Shown piece after piece: positions 27,871 through 37,375 of a stretch of DNA of 64,000 nt. The DNA lies in NCBI RefSeq assembly GCF_001687565.2, contig NZ_CP016534.2, positions 1,740,501 to 1,804,500 of the forward strand, in the 5' to 3' direction. The DNA comes from Planococcus antarcticus DSM 14505 (GTDB taxonomy: Bacteria; Bacillota; Bacilli; Bacillales_A; Planococcaceae). The first letter of the stretch is position 1, and each line of letters opens with the position of its first letter. A model generated the notes under the pieces. The model was given only the letters and a program-made list of their open reading frames with translations, did not search any database and was not told where the DNA came from. The position numbers and the translations under genes were made by a program.

Positions 27871-29925
27871 ATGTTAAAAGAACAAAATAGATATTCCAGG
27901 TTAGCAGAACTAACGAAAATCATCAATACAAAGCTCGAGTTGCATGAAGTGCTGGAGCATGTCACCACAGCCATATCAGAGGAAATCGTTCAATGTGATT
28001 CGGTTGGAATCTACTTGCCAGACGGCACCGGATACTTTAAAGCAGTAGCGGGAAAACCGGAGTTCATCAATGGACAATCCATCTTTTCACAAAAAATCGA
28101 CATTGAAACGGACCTGTTTGCAAAAGATGTCGTTACCGCTAAACAGACAATTTATATTCCCGATACTTCAAAGGACAATCGGCCAAACCCTAGCGCTGTG
28201 GCTTCATTCAAAATCCATTCTCTTCTTGGTCTTCCGATCATTTACGAGCAGAATCTATTTGGACTGGTTTTTCTATTTGATTGTGGAAAACCGATGAACA
28301 TCACAGAGATGCAGATTCAAAGCATAGAAGCGTATGTCAATATGGCAGCAGTGGCTATCCAAAACGCCAACAACTTAAAACAAAAAGAACAGTTAATTGT
28401 TGAAAAACAATTGTTGCTTGATGCCAACCGTGAGCTTTCCAGGTGTTCAACCGTAGAGGAAAGCTTGGATACCTGCTTTTATTATTTAAGCAAAACGGTA
28501 GATTGCAAGAATGTTGCAGTCTATTTGAAAGACTCAAATGATTCGGACACTCTAAGCTTTAATGGAATGAGCAAAGAAGCAGAATGGACAGAAGACGAAT
28601 GGAAAAAGGTTCTGAATGATATTCAAACAAATCAAAGCAAGAAACATATCGTCCATGAAGTAATTGTCCAGCAAACGATTAAGTTTATTCCAAGTGAGGA
28701 AAGATGCAAGCTATTGCTCATTCCATTGATTTCCAAAGGAGACGCTTTTGGTTTTATCGCCATTGCCTGCTTAATGGAGACCTTGCAGTCTGATGAGAAA
28801 TCGCAGGTGCATCTGGCACAGTCTATCGTCGATGCCACAGCACTCACCTATTCCAATCTAACTTACATGGACCAACTGGAACTTCGTGTGAAAAAGCGGA
28901 CAAATGAATTGGCTAATGCCAATGACAAAGTCACCAGTGTCATTGAAAGCATAACAGATGGATTTTTCGCATTAAACAAGGACTGGGAATTTATCTATGT
29001 CAATCACCACCAGCCACTTCCAGAAGGGAAAAAGGCCGAACATGTGATGGGCAAGACGATATGGTCGATTTTTTCGGAAAATTTTAATACTGTTCTCTAT
29101 AAAGAACTGTCCCGTGCAATGTTCGAGCGGGTCCCGGTGCATTTTGAAATATCTTCTGTTGCTGATTCCTATTGGTATGACGTGGTTGCCTATCCATTTG
29201 ACGATGGCATCTGCTGTTTGTGTAAAAACACTACAGAAAAAAAGAACTATGAAAACGAATTGAAACGTTTATCCAATTTAGAACTGATCGGACAGATGGC
29301 CGCGGGAATCAGCCACGAAATCCGGAATCCGATGACTACAGTTCGTGGTTTTCTGCAGTTGCTGACAGATAATAAAGAACTGAATCATTTTAACTCGTAT
29401 TTTGAGCTCATGATTGACGAGCTGGACCGCGCCAACTCTATTATTTCGGAATTTCTGTCGATTGGCAATACGCGGACGTCAGATTTACAGATGCTGGATT
29501 TGAATGCCATTATTCATGATATTTCTCCTTTATTGAAGATTGATACGCTCAATCAAAATAAATTTATTCAGTTTGAGACTCGTGACCTTCCCGAAATGTC
29601 TTTAAACCGCGATGAAATTCGTCAATTGCTCATTAATCTGTGTCGAAATGGTCTTGAAGCGATGGAAACCGGAAAAATGCTTAGGGTCCGTACATACATC
29701 GAAGAAGAGAAGACGGTCGTACTCGAAATTCTGGATCAAGGCAAGGGAATGGATGAGGAAGTTCTGAAAAAAATTGGCACTCCTTTCTATACGACAAAAG
29801 ACAACGGCACTGGCTTGGGATTGGGTGTCACATATGCCATTGCCGCTCGCCACAACGCGAAAATCGAAGTACAATCAAGTGCTGAAGGCACCGTGTTTTC
29901 CGTGAAATTCCATCTTGAAAGCTAG
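27871..29925 (+). CDS. Sensor histidine kinase with two GAF domains and a PAS domain
   Basis: The 684-residue protein has no membrane segments. Two GAF-like domains (about 15-165 and 190-340) are followed by a coiled linker (LELRVKKRTNELANANDK), a PAS-like domain (about 360-455), the H-box with phosphorylatable His482 (AGISHEIRNPMTTVRGFL) and an ATPase domain with LINLCRNGLEAM, DQGKGMDEE and TGLGLGVTYAI. It is a cytoplasmic sensor of unknown signal, similar in layout to sporulation-type or nitrogen-type kinases. No response regulator is adjacent, so it is an orphan. Divergent from the DUF606 operon. Confidence 0.9.
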   Translation: MLKEQNRYSRLAELTKIINTKLELHEVLEHVTTAISEEIVQCDSVGIYLPDGTGYFKAVAGKPEFINGQSIFSQKIDIETDLFAKDVVTAKQTIYIPDTSKDNRPNPSAVASFKIHSLLGLPIIYEQNLFGLVFLFDCGKPMNITEMQIQSIEAYVNMAAVAIQNANNLKQKEQLIVEKQLLLDANRELSRCSTVEESLDTCFYYLSKTVDCKNVAVYLKDSNDSDTLSFNGMSKEAEWTEDEWKKVLNDIQTNQSKKHIVHEVIVQQTIKFIPSEERCKLLLIPLISKGDAFGFIAIACLMETLQSDEKSQVHLAQSIVDATALTYSNLTYMDQLELRVKKRTNELANANDKVTSVIESITDGFFALNKDWEFIYVNHHQPLPEGKKAEHVMGKTIWSIFSENFNTVLYKELSRAMFERVPVHFEISSVADSYWYDVVAYPFDDGICCLCKNTTEKKNYENELKRLSNLELIGQMAAGISHEIRNPMTTVRGFLQLLTDNKELNHFNSYFELMIDELDRANSIISEFLSIGNTRTSDLQMLDLNAIIHDISPLLKIDTLNQNKFIQFETRDLPEMSLNRDEIRQLLINLCRNGLEAMETGKMLRVRTYIEEEKTVVLEILDQGKGMDEEVLKKIGTPFYTTKDNGTGLGLGVTYAIAARHNAKIEVQSSAEGTVFSVKFHLES

Positions 29926-30071
29926 AAAAAGTAGAGCAAAGATAGTTTGGTGTTTAGCGGAACTCCATAACGAAAAGATGTGATTGCTTGTGCTGCAAGG
30001 TCTCTTCTTTTCCTCTGTAACAAAGAAAACTGCATAATCAACTTGGCCAAAAGAAAGGACAAAATGATTCA

Positions 30072-30590
30072 ATGGAAATATGGGGTTTATTCGATGGAGA
30101 ACGAAACTTACTCGGTAAACATCACGTTCGCGGTCAAGTAATGAGAGAAGGTGAATACCACCTCTTAGTGAAAATCTTCACCTTTAACAAGGATGGTGAG
30201 CTGTTGGTTACCTAAAGAGATGCGCTAAAGACTTGCCCTCTGTTATGGGAATGCACAGGAGGATCAGTGACCGCTGGAGAAGGCAGTTTGTCTGGAGCAA
30301 TTCGTGAACTTGAAAAAGAAACAGGGCTTGTTGCCAATCGGCAGGATCTTCTTCTTATCGGCAGTTTGAAGAAAAATAATTATTTTTTAGATAGCTATAC
30401 ATGGAAGAGTCCAGAGCAACTCAAACTGACCGATTTAAACTTGCAGATGGATGAAGTCTATTCAGCACAATTTATCAACTTGACTGAATGGGAAAGAATG
30501 AATAATATTCAATTGGTTGTTCCGGTGTTATGGGATCGGTATAATCTTTACGGCAGTGAAGTCGGTGAATGGATAAAACTTGAAAGTTAA
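30072..30590 (+). pseudogene. Nudix hydrolase, broken by an in-frame TAA
   Basis: The frame from ATG 30072 reads MEIWGLFDGERNLLGKHHVR and on to 30590, but TAA stands at 30213-30215 in the segment GELLVT-stop-RDALKTCPLL. The Nudix box follows in register: GSVTAGEGSLSGAIRELEKE with TGL, where one conserved glutamate is lysine. Family members usually have Gln or Lys at the stop position, so a CAA-to-TAA or AAA-to-TAA change explains it. The ribosome binding site (AAAGGAC) is still there. Without the stop the product would have 172 residues. Confidence 0.8.
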
Positions 30591-30674
30591 GATCGTTTGC
30601 TAATGTTATTCGAATAATAAATAAAATCGAAAATTGATAAATAAAATTAAAATGATTTAAAGTAGAGATGTCTA

Positions 30675-31115
30675 GTGATTATTCAAATTCAAAATGCTAA
30701 TCCTGTTTATTTGTCTCCCAAACATATTCTTTCTGCAGCTGCCGTTGTTCTCAATGAGCGAGGTGAAATATTGCTGATTAAAGGTCCACGGAGAGGATGG
30801 GAAATGCCAGGAGGACAGGTTGAAGAAGGAGAATCTCTTAAAGAGGCTGCAATCCGAGAAGTAAAAGAAGAAGCGGGAATAGACATTGAAATCGAAAATT
30901 TTTGCGGTATGTTTCAAAATGTAGAAAAATCGATTTGCAATACGCTTTTTTTAGCGAAACCAGTCGGGGGCATAGAAACCACTTCGGCCGAAAGTCTGGA
31001 AGTAGCCTTTTATCCCATTGCAGAAGCTCTGGAAATGGTCACTTGGAAAAACTTTAAGCAAACAATCGAGTTCTGTCTAAATAGCAGTAGCCATCCGTTT
31101 TATATAGCATTTTGA
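30675..31115 (+). CDS. Nudix hydrolase
   Basis: The 146-residue product has a complete Nudix box in GQVEEGESLKEAAIREVKEE plus AGI, and typical preceding PRRGWEMPGG. It hydrolyses a nucleoside diphosphate linked to another group; the substrate cannot be told from sequence. Start is GTG at 30675 with a weak upstream site. It follows the broken Nudix gene but is not its duplicate: the two share only the box. A strong terminator follows. Confidence 0.88.
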   Translation: MIIQIQNANPVYLSPKHILSAAAVVLNERGEILLIKGPRRGWEMPGGQVEEGESLKEAAIREVKEEAGIDIEIENFCGMFQNVEKSICNTLFLAKPVGGIETTSAESLEVAFYPIAEALEMVTWKNFKQTIEFCLNSSSHPFYIAF

Positions 31116-31130
31116 CAGAACACAACGAAA

Positions 31131-31178
31131 AAAAAGCAGGCTAAGAGCGGTTGATTCGCTCTTAGCCTGCTTTTTTTT
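31131..31178. terminator. Bidirectional terminator
   Basis: GCAGGCTAAGAGCG and CGCTCTTAGCCTGC form a 14-bp perfect stem with long A and T runs on the two sides, between convergent genes. Confidence 0.95.
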
Positions 31179-31190
31179 GATTGTCTGAAA

Positions 31191-31643
31191 TTATTCCTCG
31201 TCTTCAAGGTCGTCAATCAGCTTTTTCATCTCGGCAATTTCTTCGCGCTGGGCTTCTATAATTGAGTCCACCAACTCTCGGACGCGGGGATCAGAAATAT
31301 TGGCCCGTTCACTCGTCAAGATGGCGATTGAATGGTGAGGGATCATCGCTTTCATCCACCCTGTGTCTTCAATAAGCACTTGACTGCGGACAAGCCATAA
31401 TGAAAGAGCGAATACGACTGCACTTGACGCAAGAATCAGTGTGTTTATTTTTTTGTTTTTGTACATAGGCCACATGAATAGCAACATAACAAACGCCATA
31501 ATAGCCCCCATGATCAATGCCATATACAGTCTTGTTTCGCTATAGAAGATATGGTCCAGTTGAAATACATTCAAGAACATCAACCAGTACATCAAAAAAG
31601 TTGAAGTTGCAATCATAATTCCGAATTTTAAATAAGCATTCAT
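31191..31643 (-). CDS. DUF305-domain membrane protein
   Basis: The 150-residue product has three membrane helices followed by a C-terminal helical domain with MKAMIPHHSIAILTSERA and VDSIIEAQREEIAEMKKLI. The HH motif and the EIxEMK helix are typical of DUF305, a ferritin-like helical domain often near copper-handling genes. A metal role is possible but not shown. Site AAAGGAGGAGAGTGACTT precedes the ATG. Confidence 0.85.
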   Translation of the reverse strand: MNAYLKFGIMIATSTFLMYWLMFLNVFQLDHIFYSETRLYMALIMGAIMAFVMLLFMWPMYKNKKINTLILASSAVVFALSLWLVRSQVLIEDTGWMKAMIPHHSIAILTSERANISDPRVRELVDSIIEAQREEIAEMKKLIDDLEDEE

Positions 31644-31915
31644 AAGTCACTCTCCTCCTTTTGTCGTTAATTAGCTGAAAAATGGTTCTTCTTTATGTAT
31701 ATACCATGAATTACTTAGCTTAAACTCCATAGAATCTGCATAAATTAGATTGTGAGTGCTTCGATATAATGGCCTTTACGTCCTTATATGTTTAAAGGTA
31801 TTCAGTTTTTTATCGTAAGAGCTAAAAAATAAGTATTGTGAATTACTAGACTAAAGAATGATATGATTATTCTAACAATATGACATGCAAATATCTTGAG
31901 AACAAGAGGTGGAAA

Positions 31916-32776
31916 ATGTACATTTCAGCAATCATGACTCACTTGGCGGAAGAGAAAATTCTTCCTGCTGCGAATTGGGATATCACAGCACTGAATGGCG
32001 GAACGACGAGTGAGGTTTATCGTCTTGACCAAGAAAATAGCATGATCTATATCCTCAAAATAAACAAAGAAAAGGTGACTCAAGCAGAAGCTGAATTTCT
32101 TTTGGCGTATGAGCATGTTTCTCTACTGCCAAATTTAGTAACTGTCGATCGTACATATCTGTATATGATCTATACATATATTCCTGGGTCAACCACCACA
32201 TTCAACACCTGCAAAAAAGAGTTGCTTCAAACATTAGTGATCGACTTCATAAACCACTATCAAACTATTTCATCTCCTGAAGCCTGGGGCTGGCAAAATG
32301 CGTCAGTGAGCTCATGGGGGAAATTTCTATCGGAAGAAGTATTGGTGGCAACAGAAAGTCTGAGACCCTACTTGAAGAAGGAAAATATGACTATTATACC
32401 GCCTTCTTTTACTGAACTAACTAACAGCCACCTACAACAAATGCCTTATTTGCTGCACGGAGATTGTGGAGATCATAATTTTATCATCCGTGAAGAAAAG
32501 CTAGTTGGTGTCATCGATCCAACACCAATTTTCGGGTGGCCACATTACGATTTAATTTATGCTTTCTTTTCGTCTCCGCACGATGTAACGAAAGAAGCAT
32601 TGGATTTCGCCATCGATAGATTAATAGTGAAAGTGCCCAATAACAAACAGTTTTACGGAGAAGTGCTCATCATTTTGTATCAACGATTGGCAATCTGCAG
32701 GAAGCACCATCCTGCTGATTGGCAGGCCTATCTTGAGATTTGGAATTACTGGAACACAATCGTCAACAGCCAGTAA
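31916..32776 (+). CDS. Aminoglycoside-phosphotransferase-fold kinase
   Basis: The 286-residue product has the APH-family catalytic loop LLHGDCGDHNFI (HGD with Asn five residues later) and a metal-binding aspartate in VGVIDPTPIFGWPHYDL. The N-terminal lobe includes LNGGTTSEVYRL. The substrate is unknown; most chromosomal relatives are not proven antibiotic kinases. The ATG at 31916 follows AAGAGGTGGAAA. The 270 bases upstream have no gene. Confidence 0.85.
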   Translation: MYISAIMTHLAEEKILPAANWDITALNGGTTSEVYRLDQENSMIYILKINKEKVTQAEAEFLLAYEHVSLLPNLVTVDRTYLYMIYTYIPGSTTTFNTCKKELLQTLVIDFINHYQTISSPEAWGWQNASVSSWGKFLSEEVLVATESLRPYLKKENMTIIPPSFTELTNSHLQQMPYLLHGDCGDHNFIIREEKLVGVIDPTPIFGWPHYDLIYAFFSSPHDVTKEALDFAIDRLIVKVPNNKQFYGEVLIILYQRLAICRKHHPADWQAYLEIWNYWNTIVNSQ

Positions 32777-32851
32777 CTATTGTTTAGAGTGTTTATGCTT
32801 CAAGCCAAGTTCAATAACAACAAACAAGCTTAAGGCAAAGGAGTGTGCAAA

Positions 32852-33751
32852 TTGAAAGAAAAACTAATTTTCTCTTTTTTGGTCATCCTTACAACCGGTT
32901 TAATGGGTTCTTCTTTTGTAGTTGCTAAGATCGGTTTAATTTACATATCGCCTTTGTTGTTGGCAGGCATACGTTTTACCATAGCCGGCAGCATCATGAT
33001 TTTCTTTGTGCTGCTGTTTAAAAGAACGCATCCAAGGAATAGAGTCACATGGGCAAAAGTGGTCTTGATTGGTGCCATTCAAACTGCAGGCGTTATGGGC
33101 GCTATTTTCCTGAGCTTGCGAACCATTACTTCAGGGGAGTCAGCCATCCTAACTTTCATGAATCCATTGCTGGTAGTATTGATCGGCACACTTGCACTGG
33201 GCATGCGATACCGAGTGGTCCAGTGGCTGGGGGTATTCGTCGGATTTGCGGGTGTTTTTGTCACGATGGGAAGCCATTTGGATATTCAAATCGGTACTTT
33301 GCTTGGTTTTTTGAGCGCTGTTTTTTGGGCTGTAGGAACGCTGTTGATCAAAAAATGGGGAAGTGCCATTGATATATGGGTCTTAACCGCTTATCAGATG
33401 CTGTTTGGGGGCCTCATTTTACTAATTGGCTCGGTTTTCCTAGAAGCATCTTATTTTGTCTTAAACACTGCATCTATTTCAATTCTTTTATGGCTTTCTA
33501 TTCCAGCTTCGATTGTTCAATTTACAATTTGGTTTTATTTGTTGCAAAAAGGAGATTCCGGCAAGGTCAGTGCTTTCCTCTTTTTAGCTCCTTTTTTCGG
33601 CATTATATCTGGATGGCTAGTATTAGGAGAAGAAATCGGCTTGCCTCTTTTAATTGGTGGAAGTTTAATCTTTGTAGGAATTTTTCTTGTCAATTGGCCG
33701 GAAGAACGTATACCCGCGAACGCTAATCTTTACAGTGACCTAAAGCAGTAA
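32852..33751 (+). CDS. EamA/DMT-family transporter
   Basis: The 299-residue product has ten predicted membrane segments arranged as two EamA repeats (LIFSFLVILTTGLMGSSFVV at the start of the first, LLGFLSAVFWAVGTLLIKKW in the second). Such proteins export amino acids or other metabolites. The TTG at 32852 fits AAAGGAG spacing better than the GTG at 32843. The last codons overlap no neighbour. Confidence 0.88.
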   Translation: MKEKLIFSFLVILTTGLMGSSFVVAKIGLIYISPLLLAGIRFTIAGSIMIFFVLLFKRTHPRNRVTWAKVVLIGAIQTAGVMGAIFLSLRTITSGESAILTFMNPLLVVLIGTLALGMRYRVVQWLGVFVGFAGVFVTMGSHLDIQIGTLLGFLSAVFWAVGTLLIKKWGSAIDIWVLTAYQMLFGGLILLIGSVFLEASYFVLNTASISILLWLSIPASIVQFTIWFYLLQKGDSGKVSAFLFLAPFFGIISGWLVLGEEIGLPLLIGGSLIFVGIFLVNWPEERIPANANLYSDLKQ

Positions 33752-33784
33752 GTGCATGCACGTAAGAAAGGATGGAGTACTAGT

Positions 33785-34342
33785 TTGATCCAAATAACGG
33801 GAATAAAAATTACGCTTACAGAAGCAACAGCAACTGGGCTAGACGAGCTCTATTACTGGCGCTTTATAGAAAAACAACAAGAAGCGAAAAAATGGAATGG
33901 CCCCTATATTCCAGAAGCATGGCTAAGTAAAGAAGAACACCGTAAAAAGTGGCTGGAAGAAGAAGTTATAACGAGCGGTGTACCAGCATCGCTTATTGTA
34001 AAAGTTGACGAAAAAGTAATTGGTTATGTGGGAGCCTATTGGGTGGACCATCATACAAATTGGCTAGAAACCGGGGTCGTCATTTACAATACCGAATATT
34101 GGAACGGTGGCTATGGTTCTGAAGCATATTAGCTATGGATCGATTTTCTTTTCGAGTTCACTGACCTGCACCGACTAGGAATGTCGACTTGGTCGGGCAA
34201 TGAGCGAATGGTGAAAGTGGCTGAACGGCTGGGTATGAAAGAAGAAGCGCGTATACGAAAAGCACGCATGGTAAAAGGGCAGTATCACGATGCGATTAAA
34301 ATGGGAATATTGCGGCAAGAGTGGGCAGCACGAGGCAAGTGA
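33785..34342 (+). pseudogene. GNAT acetyltransferase, broken by an in-frame TAG
   Basis: The frame starting at TTG 33785 (MIQITGIKITLTEATATGL) is a RimJ-type N-acetyltransferase, with ETGVVIYNTEYWNGGYGSEA as the acetyl-CoA region. TAG at 34130-34132 stops it after EAY, but translation continues in register as LWIDFLFEFTDLHRLGMSTW through GNERMVKVAERLGMKEEARI to 34342. The codon could have been CAG or AAG. Everything else in the gene looks intact, which suggests a recent event. Confidence 0.8.
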
Positions 34343-34373
34343 AGTGGAAGTTGTTACTGGAAAAACAACATAC

Positions 34374-34413
34374 AAAAAGAAAGAACTAGCCAATCGGCTA
34401 GTTCTTTCTTTTT
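34374..34413. terminator. Bidirectional terminator
   Basis: AAAGAAAGAACTAGCC and GGCTAGTTCTTTCTTT form a 16-bp perfect stem with a four-base loop between convergent genes. Confidence 0.93.
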
Positions 34414-34431
34414 GTCAGAGCGCATTTTTCA

Positions 34432-35466
34432 TCAAACGATAAAATACGTAAGGATCGATAATAAAATTGACGTAATGGTCATAGCGGCAAGCGGCAATAA
34501 GGCACGTTCACGCAAATCTCGCAGGCTAACATTCAAGCCAAGTCCAACCATTGCAGCTGCCAGTAACCAAGTAGTCCATGTCGACACGAAGTCACGCAAC
34601 GCATCAGGGAAAGGAATAACGGGACCAAAGACATAACTTCCTAAAATACTGAGTGAGATAAAACCAAGTAGGAACCATGGGAATTCAACCTTCGCAGTAG
34701 TTTTCAGATCTTTGTTTTTCCGCTTCATCATGAAAATAAAGATAAAGCAAAGAGGAACAAGTAAGAAGACGCGGCCCAGTTTGCCTAATAAAGCCACAGC
34801 GAGTCCGTCTTCTCCAGCCGGAGCCCCGGCTAATGCGACATGGGCAATTTCATGAAGGCTGATGCCGACCCACATGCCGTATTCGATGTCGTCAAGCGGC
34901 AAAAATGGACGAATGATGGTATAAGAAATAGCGAATATAGTCCCCATTAATGCAATGATGCCGACGCCAATCGCAGTATCTTCGTCTTTTGCTTTGATGA
35001 TTGGGGCAATCGCTGCAATCGCAGCCGCTCCACAAACCCCGGTGCCAACGCCGAGCAGCAAGGAAATAGTTTGATCGGCTTTAAAGCGTTTTGCTAGCCA
35101 AATAGTCATCAAAATAGCAAAAGTAATAACGCCAATATCCCGTACAAGCAACCACAGTCCATCGCTCAAGACTGTATCAATATTTAATTTTAATCCGTAT
35201 AGAATAATGGCAACACGCAACAAACGTTTGGAAGAAAATGTGATGCCTGAGCGAATGGCACTGGGATAACTGAAAATTTGCCGGTAGAAAACTGCGATGA
35301 TAATGGCACAGGCCAATTGGCCAATCTGATCAAAGCCAGGTACTTGTGCTAATAGATACCCAACAAAAGCGAGCAAAAATGTAAATGCTACACCGCCTAG
35401 CCAAGCAATTTCCGGTGAAGACGGAGGTAAGTTGAAACGATTCAGTTTATTTTGATAGGTAGACAT
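34432..35466 (-). CDS. YeiH/UPF0324 family membrane protein (putative sulfate/sulfonate exporter)
   Basis: The 344-residue product has about ten membrane helices and the family segments LLGVGTGVCGAAAIAAIAP and WVGISLHEIAHVALAGAP. The family is annotated as putative sulfate exporters on weak evidence. It is divergent from a LysR gene, a pairing common for yeiH, so the LysR protein probably controls it. The ATG at 35466 is chosen for AGGAGG spacing. Confidence 0.87.
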   Translation of the reverse strand: MSTYQNKLNRFNLPPSSPEIAWLGGVAFTFLLAFVGYLLAQVPGFDQIGQLACAIIIAVFYRQIFSYPSAIRSGITFSSKRLLRVAIILYGLKLNIDTVLSDGLWLLVRDIGVITFAILMTIWLAKRFKADQTISLLLGVGTGVCGAAAIAAIAPIIKAKDEDTAIGVGIIALMGTIFAISYTIIRPFLPLDDIEYGMWVGISLHEIAHVALAGAPAGEDGLAVALLGKLGRVFLLVPLCFIFIFMMKRKNKDLKTTAKVEFPWFLLGFISLSILGSYVFGPVIPFPDALRDFVSTWTTWLLAAAMVGLGLNVSLRDLRERALLPLAAMTITSILLSILTYFIV

Positions 35467-35571
35467 GATAAAACCTCCTGCAGTAAGCATAGAAAAACTC
35501 TATACATTAGTAAAATAAATAATTAGAATGGTGATGATAAGTAATTAGATATATAAAAGCGGAGGCATAGT

Positions 35572-36477
35572 ATGGATCAGCGATTAGAAGTATTTCTCAA
35601 GGTAATCGAAAAGAAGAATTTTTCCAGAGCAGCCGAAGCGTTGCACATGACACAACCAGCCGTTAGTCAATATATTCGGTCATTAGAAGAATCGACAGGA
35701 GTCAAGTTGATGGAACGAACCAATAAATACGTCAGGCTAAACAAAGCAGGTGAAATTGTTTTTCACCATGCTGTTGAAATTAAAGAACTTTATGCAAAAA
35801 TGAATCATCTTCTTGAAGATTTGACCCATAAAGCGAGCGGGTCGATTGCGATCGGTGCTAGTTATACATTCGGCGAATACTTGTTGCCACGCATTATTGC
35901 AGAAGCAAAAGAGCAATATCCAGACATTAAACCGACCGTCACCATTGGCAACACAACAACGATTGCAGGTCTCGTACTTAGTCACCAGCTGGATGTCGGT
36001 ATAGTAGAAGGTCATTTCAAAGGGGTACAGGAATTGAAGACTGAACCGTTTGCGGAAGATCGCATGGTCATCGTTGCTCCATCTGATCATTTTCTAACAC
36101 ATCGCAAAGAGCCAATAAAGATGGAAGAGTTGATAGAGGAAACATGGATTTTAAGAGAACTTGGCTCAGGTACGAGAGAAGCGACAGAAAATGTCTTTGA
36201 GCAATTTTCGATATCCCCACAGTCCATCATGCATTTCAGCAGTACTCAGCCAATCAAAGCCATGGTCGAGGCCGGTATGGGAATCAGCCTGCTGTCGGAA
36301 TGGGCGATTCAAAAAGAGCTGCGCTATGGGGACATAAAAGTCTTGGACGTTAAAGAAATGCCTTACACACGAGACTTTTCTATCGTTACTAGGTCGCCGT
36401 TCCAGACCAAAGCTCTTTCTGCATTCCTTGATTTGCTGAGAAGTCATAAGGAGTTGACTGATTTCAAAATTCTCTAA
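35572..36477 (+). CDS. LysR-family transcriptional regulator (CysL/YwfK-like)
   Basis: The 301-residue product has an N-terminal helix-turn-helix (NFSRAAEALHMTQPAVSQYI) and a periplasmic-binding-protein-like effector domain (about 90-290). LysR proteins of this group respond to sulfur metabolites; that is inferred from similarity in layout only. The 105-base gap to the divergent yeiH-like gene has AT-rich repeats (AATAATTAG, AGTAATTAG) that may be its operator. Confidence 0.87.
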   Translation: MDQRLEVFLKVIEKKNFSRAAEALHMTQPAVSQYIRSLEESTGVKLMERTNKYVRLNKAGEIVFHHAVEIKELYAKMNHLLEDLTHKASGSIAIGASYTFGEYLLPRIIAEAKEQYPDIKPTVTIGNTTTIAGLVLSHQLDVGIVEGHFKGVQELKTEPFAEDRMVIVAPSDHFLTHRKEPIKMEELIEETWILRELGSGTREATENVFEQFSISPQSIMHFSSTQPIKAMVEAGMGISLLSEWAIQKELRYGDIKVLDVKEMPYTRDFSIVTRSPFQTKALSAFLDLLRSHKELTDFKIL

Positions 36478-36572
36478 AGAAAGTTAGTGTTTAGTAGCAA
36501 AGATAGACATTATTAAACAAACAAAAAAACAATTCTGCCACTAATTACAGAATCGCTTTCATGTTACTCGGG

Positions 36573-36979
36573 TTAATTTATAAAGTTGATTTGCTCCTCA
36601 TTGACTAATGGATACATTGTCAATTGCGCGCTCTCTAAATCTACGTTGTTCATATTGACAGCGGAAATTTGGCTATTTTCGTAAGTCGTGTAATAATAAA
36701 TACCTTTATCGACATTGCAGCAAGAATAATAAATCGTGTATTCAAATTTTCCGTCACCTGCTTCACATAAGCCTTTTGGGTATGCTACTGATTTTAACAG
36801 ATGGAAAAATTGACCGATACTTTCAGTTTCAGAATCACCTGAGACCGAATTCAATTTAGCAAAAGCCGCTCTGACAAATCGGGAAGGTGAAGATAAATCC
36901 CCAGGAAGCCCAAGTCCTCCCATGCCAAGGCTATAAATAGTCAACTCTAGTTGTTTTGAAAATTTATTAGCTGGAGTGG
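36573..36979 (-). pseudogene. Choloylglycine hydrolase family protein, C-terminal fragment
   Basis: About 135 C-terminal residues remain, including YSLGMGGLGLPGDLSSPSRF, VRAAFAKLNSVSGDSE and IYYSCCNVDKGIYYYTTYEN. These match the Ntn-hydrolase family of bile salt hydrolases and penicillin V acylases (YxeI type). The catalytic N-terminal cysteine half is gone, cut at the left end of the IS3-family element. The missing half is not on the other side of the element. The frame reads on into IS sequence, so that part is not original. Confidence 0.82.
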
Positions 36980-37052
36980 ATAGTCTACACTTAGTTGGAC
37001 AGAAAATATAAGGGGGCGTAGAATAGTCCACAATACGTGAGGAGAATCTACT

Positions 37053-37334
37053 ATGACCCAAAAGAGACGCACATTTTCTGCAGAATTTAAAAAACAGGTG
37101 GTTGCACTGCACGCAGGTGGAAAAAGCCGGGTAGATATTGTCCGAGAATATGACCTAACGGCTTCCGCACTCGATCGATGGATTGCCCAATTCAATCGAA
37201 CGGGTTCATTCGAAGAGAAGGATAATCGAAGCCCGCTGGAGGCAGAATTACTTGCCTACAAGAAACGAAACAAACAGTTGGAGATGGAAGTGGATATTTT
37301 AAAGCAAGCAGCGCTGATCATGGGACGAAAATAG
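37053..37334 (+). CDS. IS3-family transposase OrfA
   Basis: The 93-residue product has a helix-turn-helix (GGKSRVDIVREYDLTASALD) and a C-terminal leucine-rich coiled coil (KKRNKQLEMEVDILKQAAL). OrfA binds IS ends and is normally fused to OrfB by a -1 frameshift. The end of the frame, CGAAAATAG, offers a slippery A-run directly before the stop. Site GAGGAGAATCTACT precedes the ATG. Confidence 0.9.
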   Translation: MTQKRRTFSAEFKKQVVALHAGGKSRVDIVREYDLTASALDRWIAQFNRTGSFEEKDNRSPLEAELLAYKKRNKQLEMEVDILKQAALIMGRK

Positions 37335-37375
37335 AGATCATTCAACAGAATCAACACCTCTATTCGGTATCAGCA

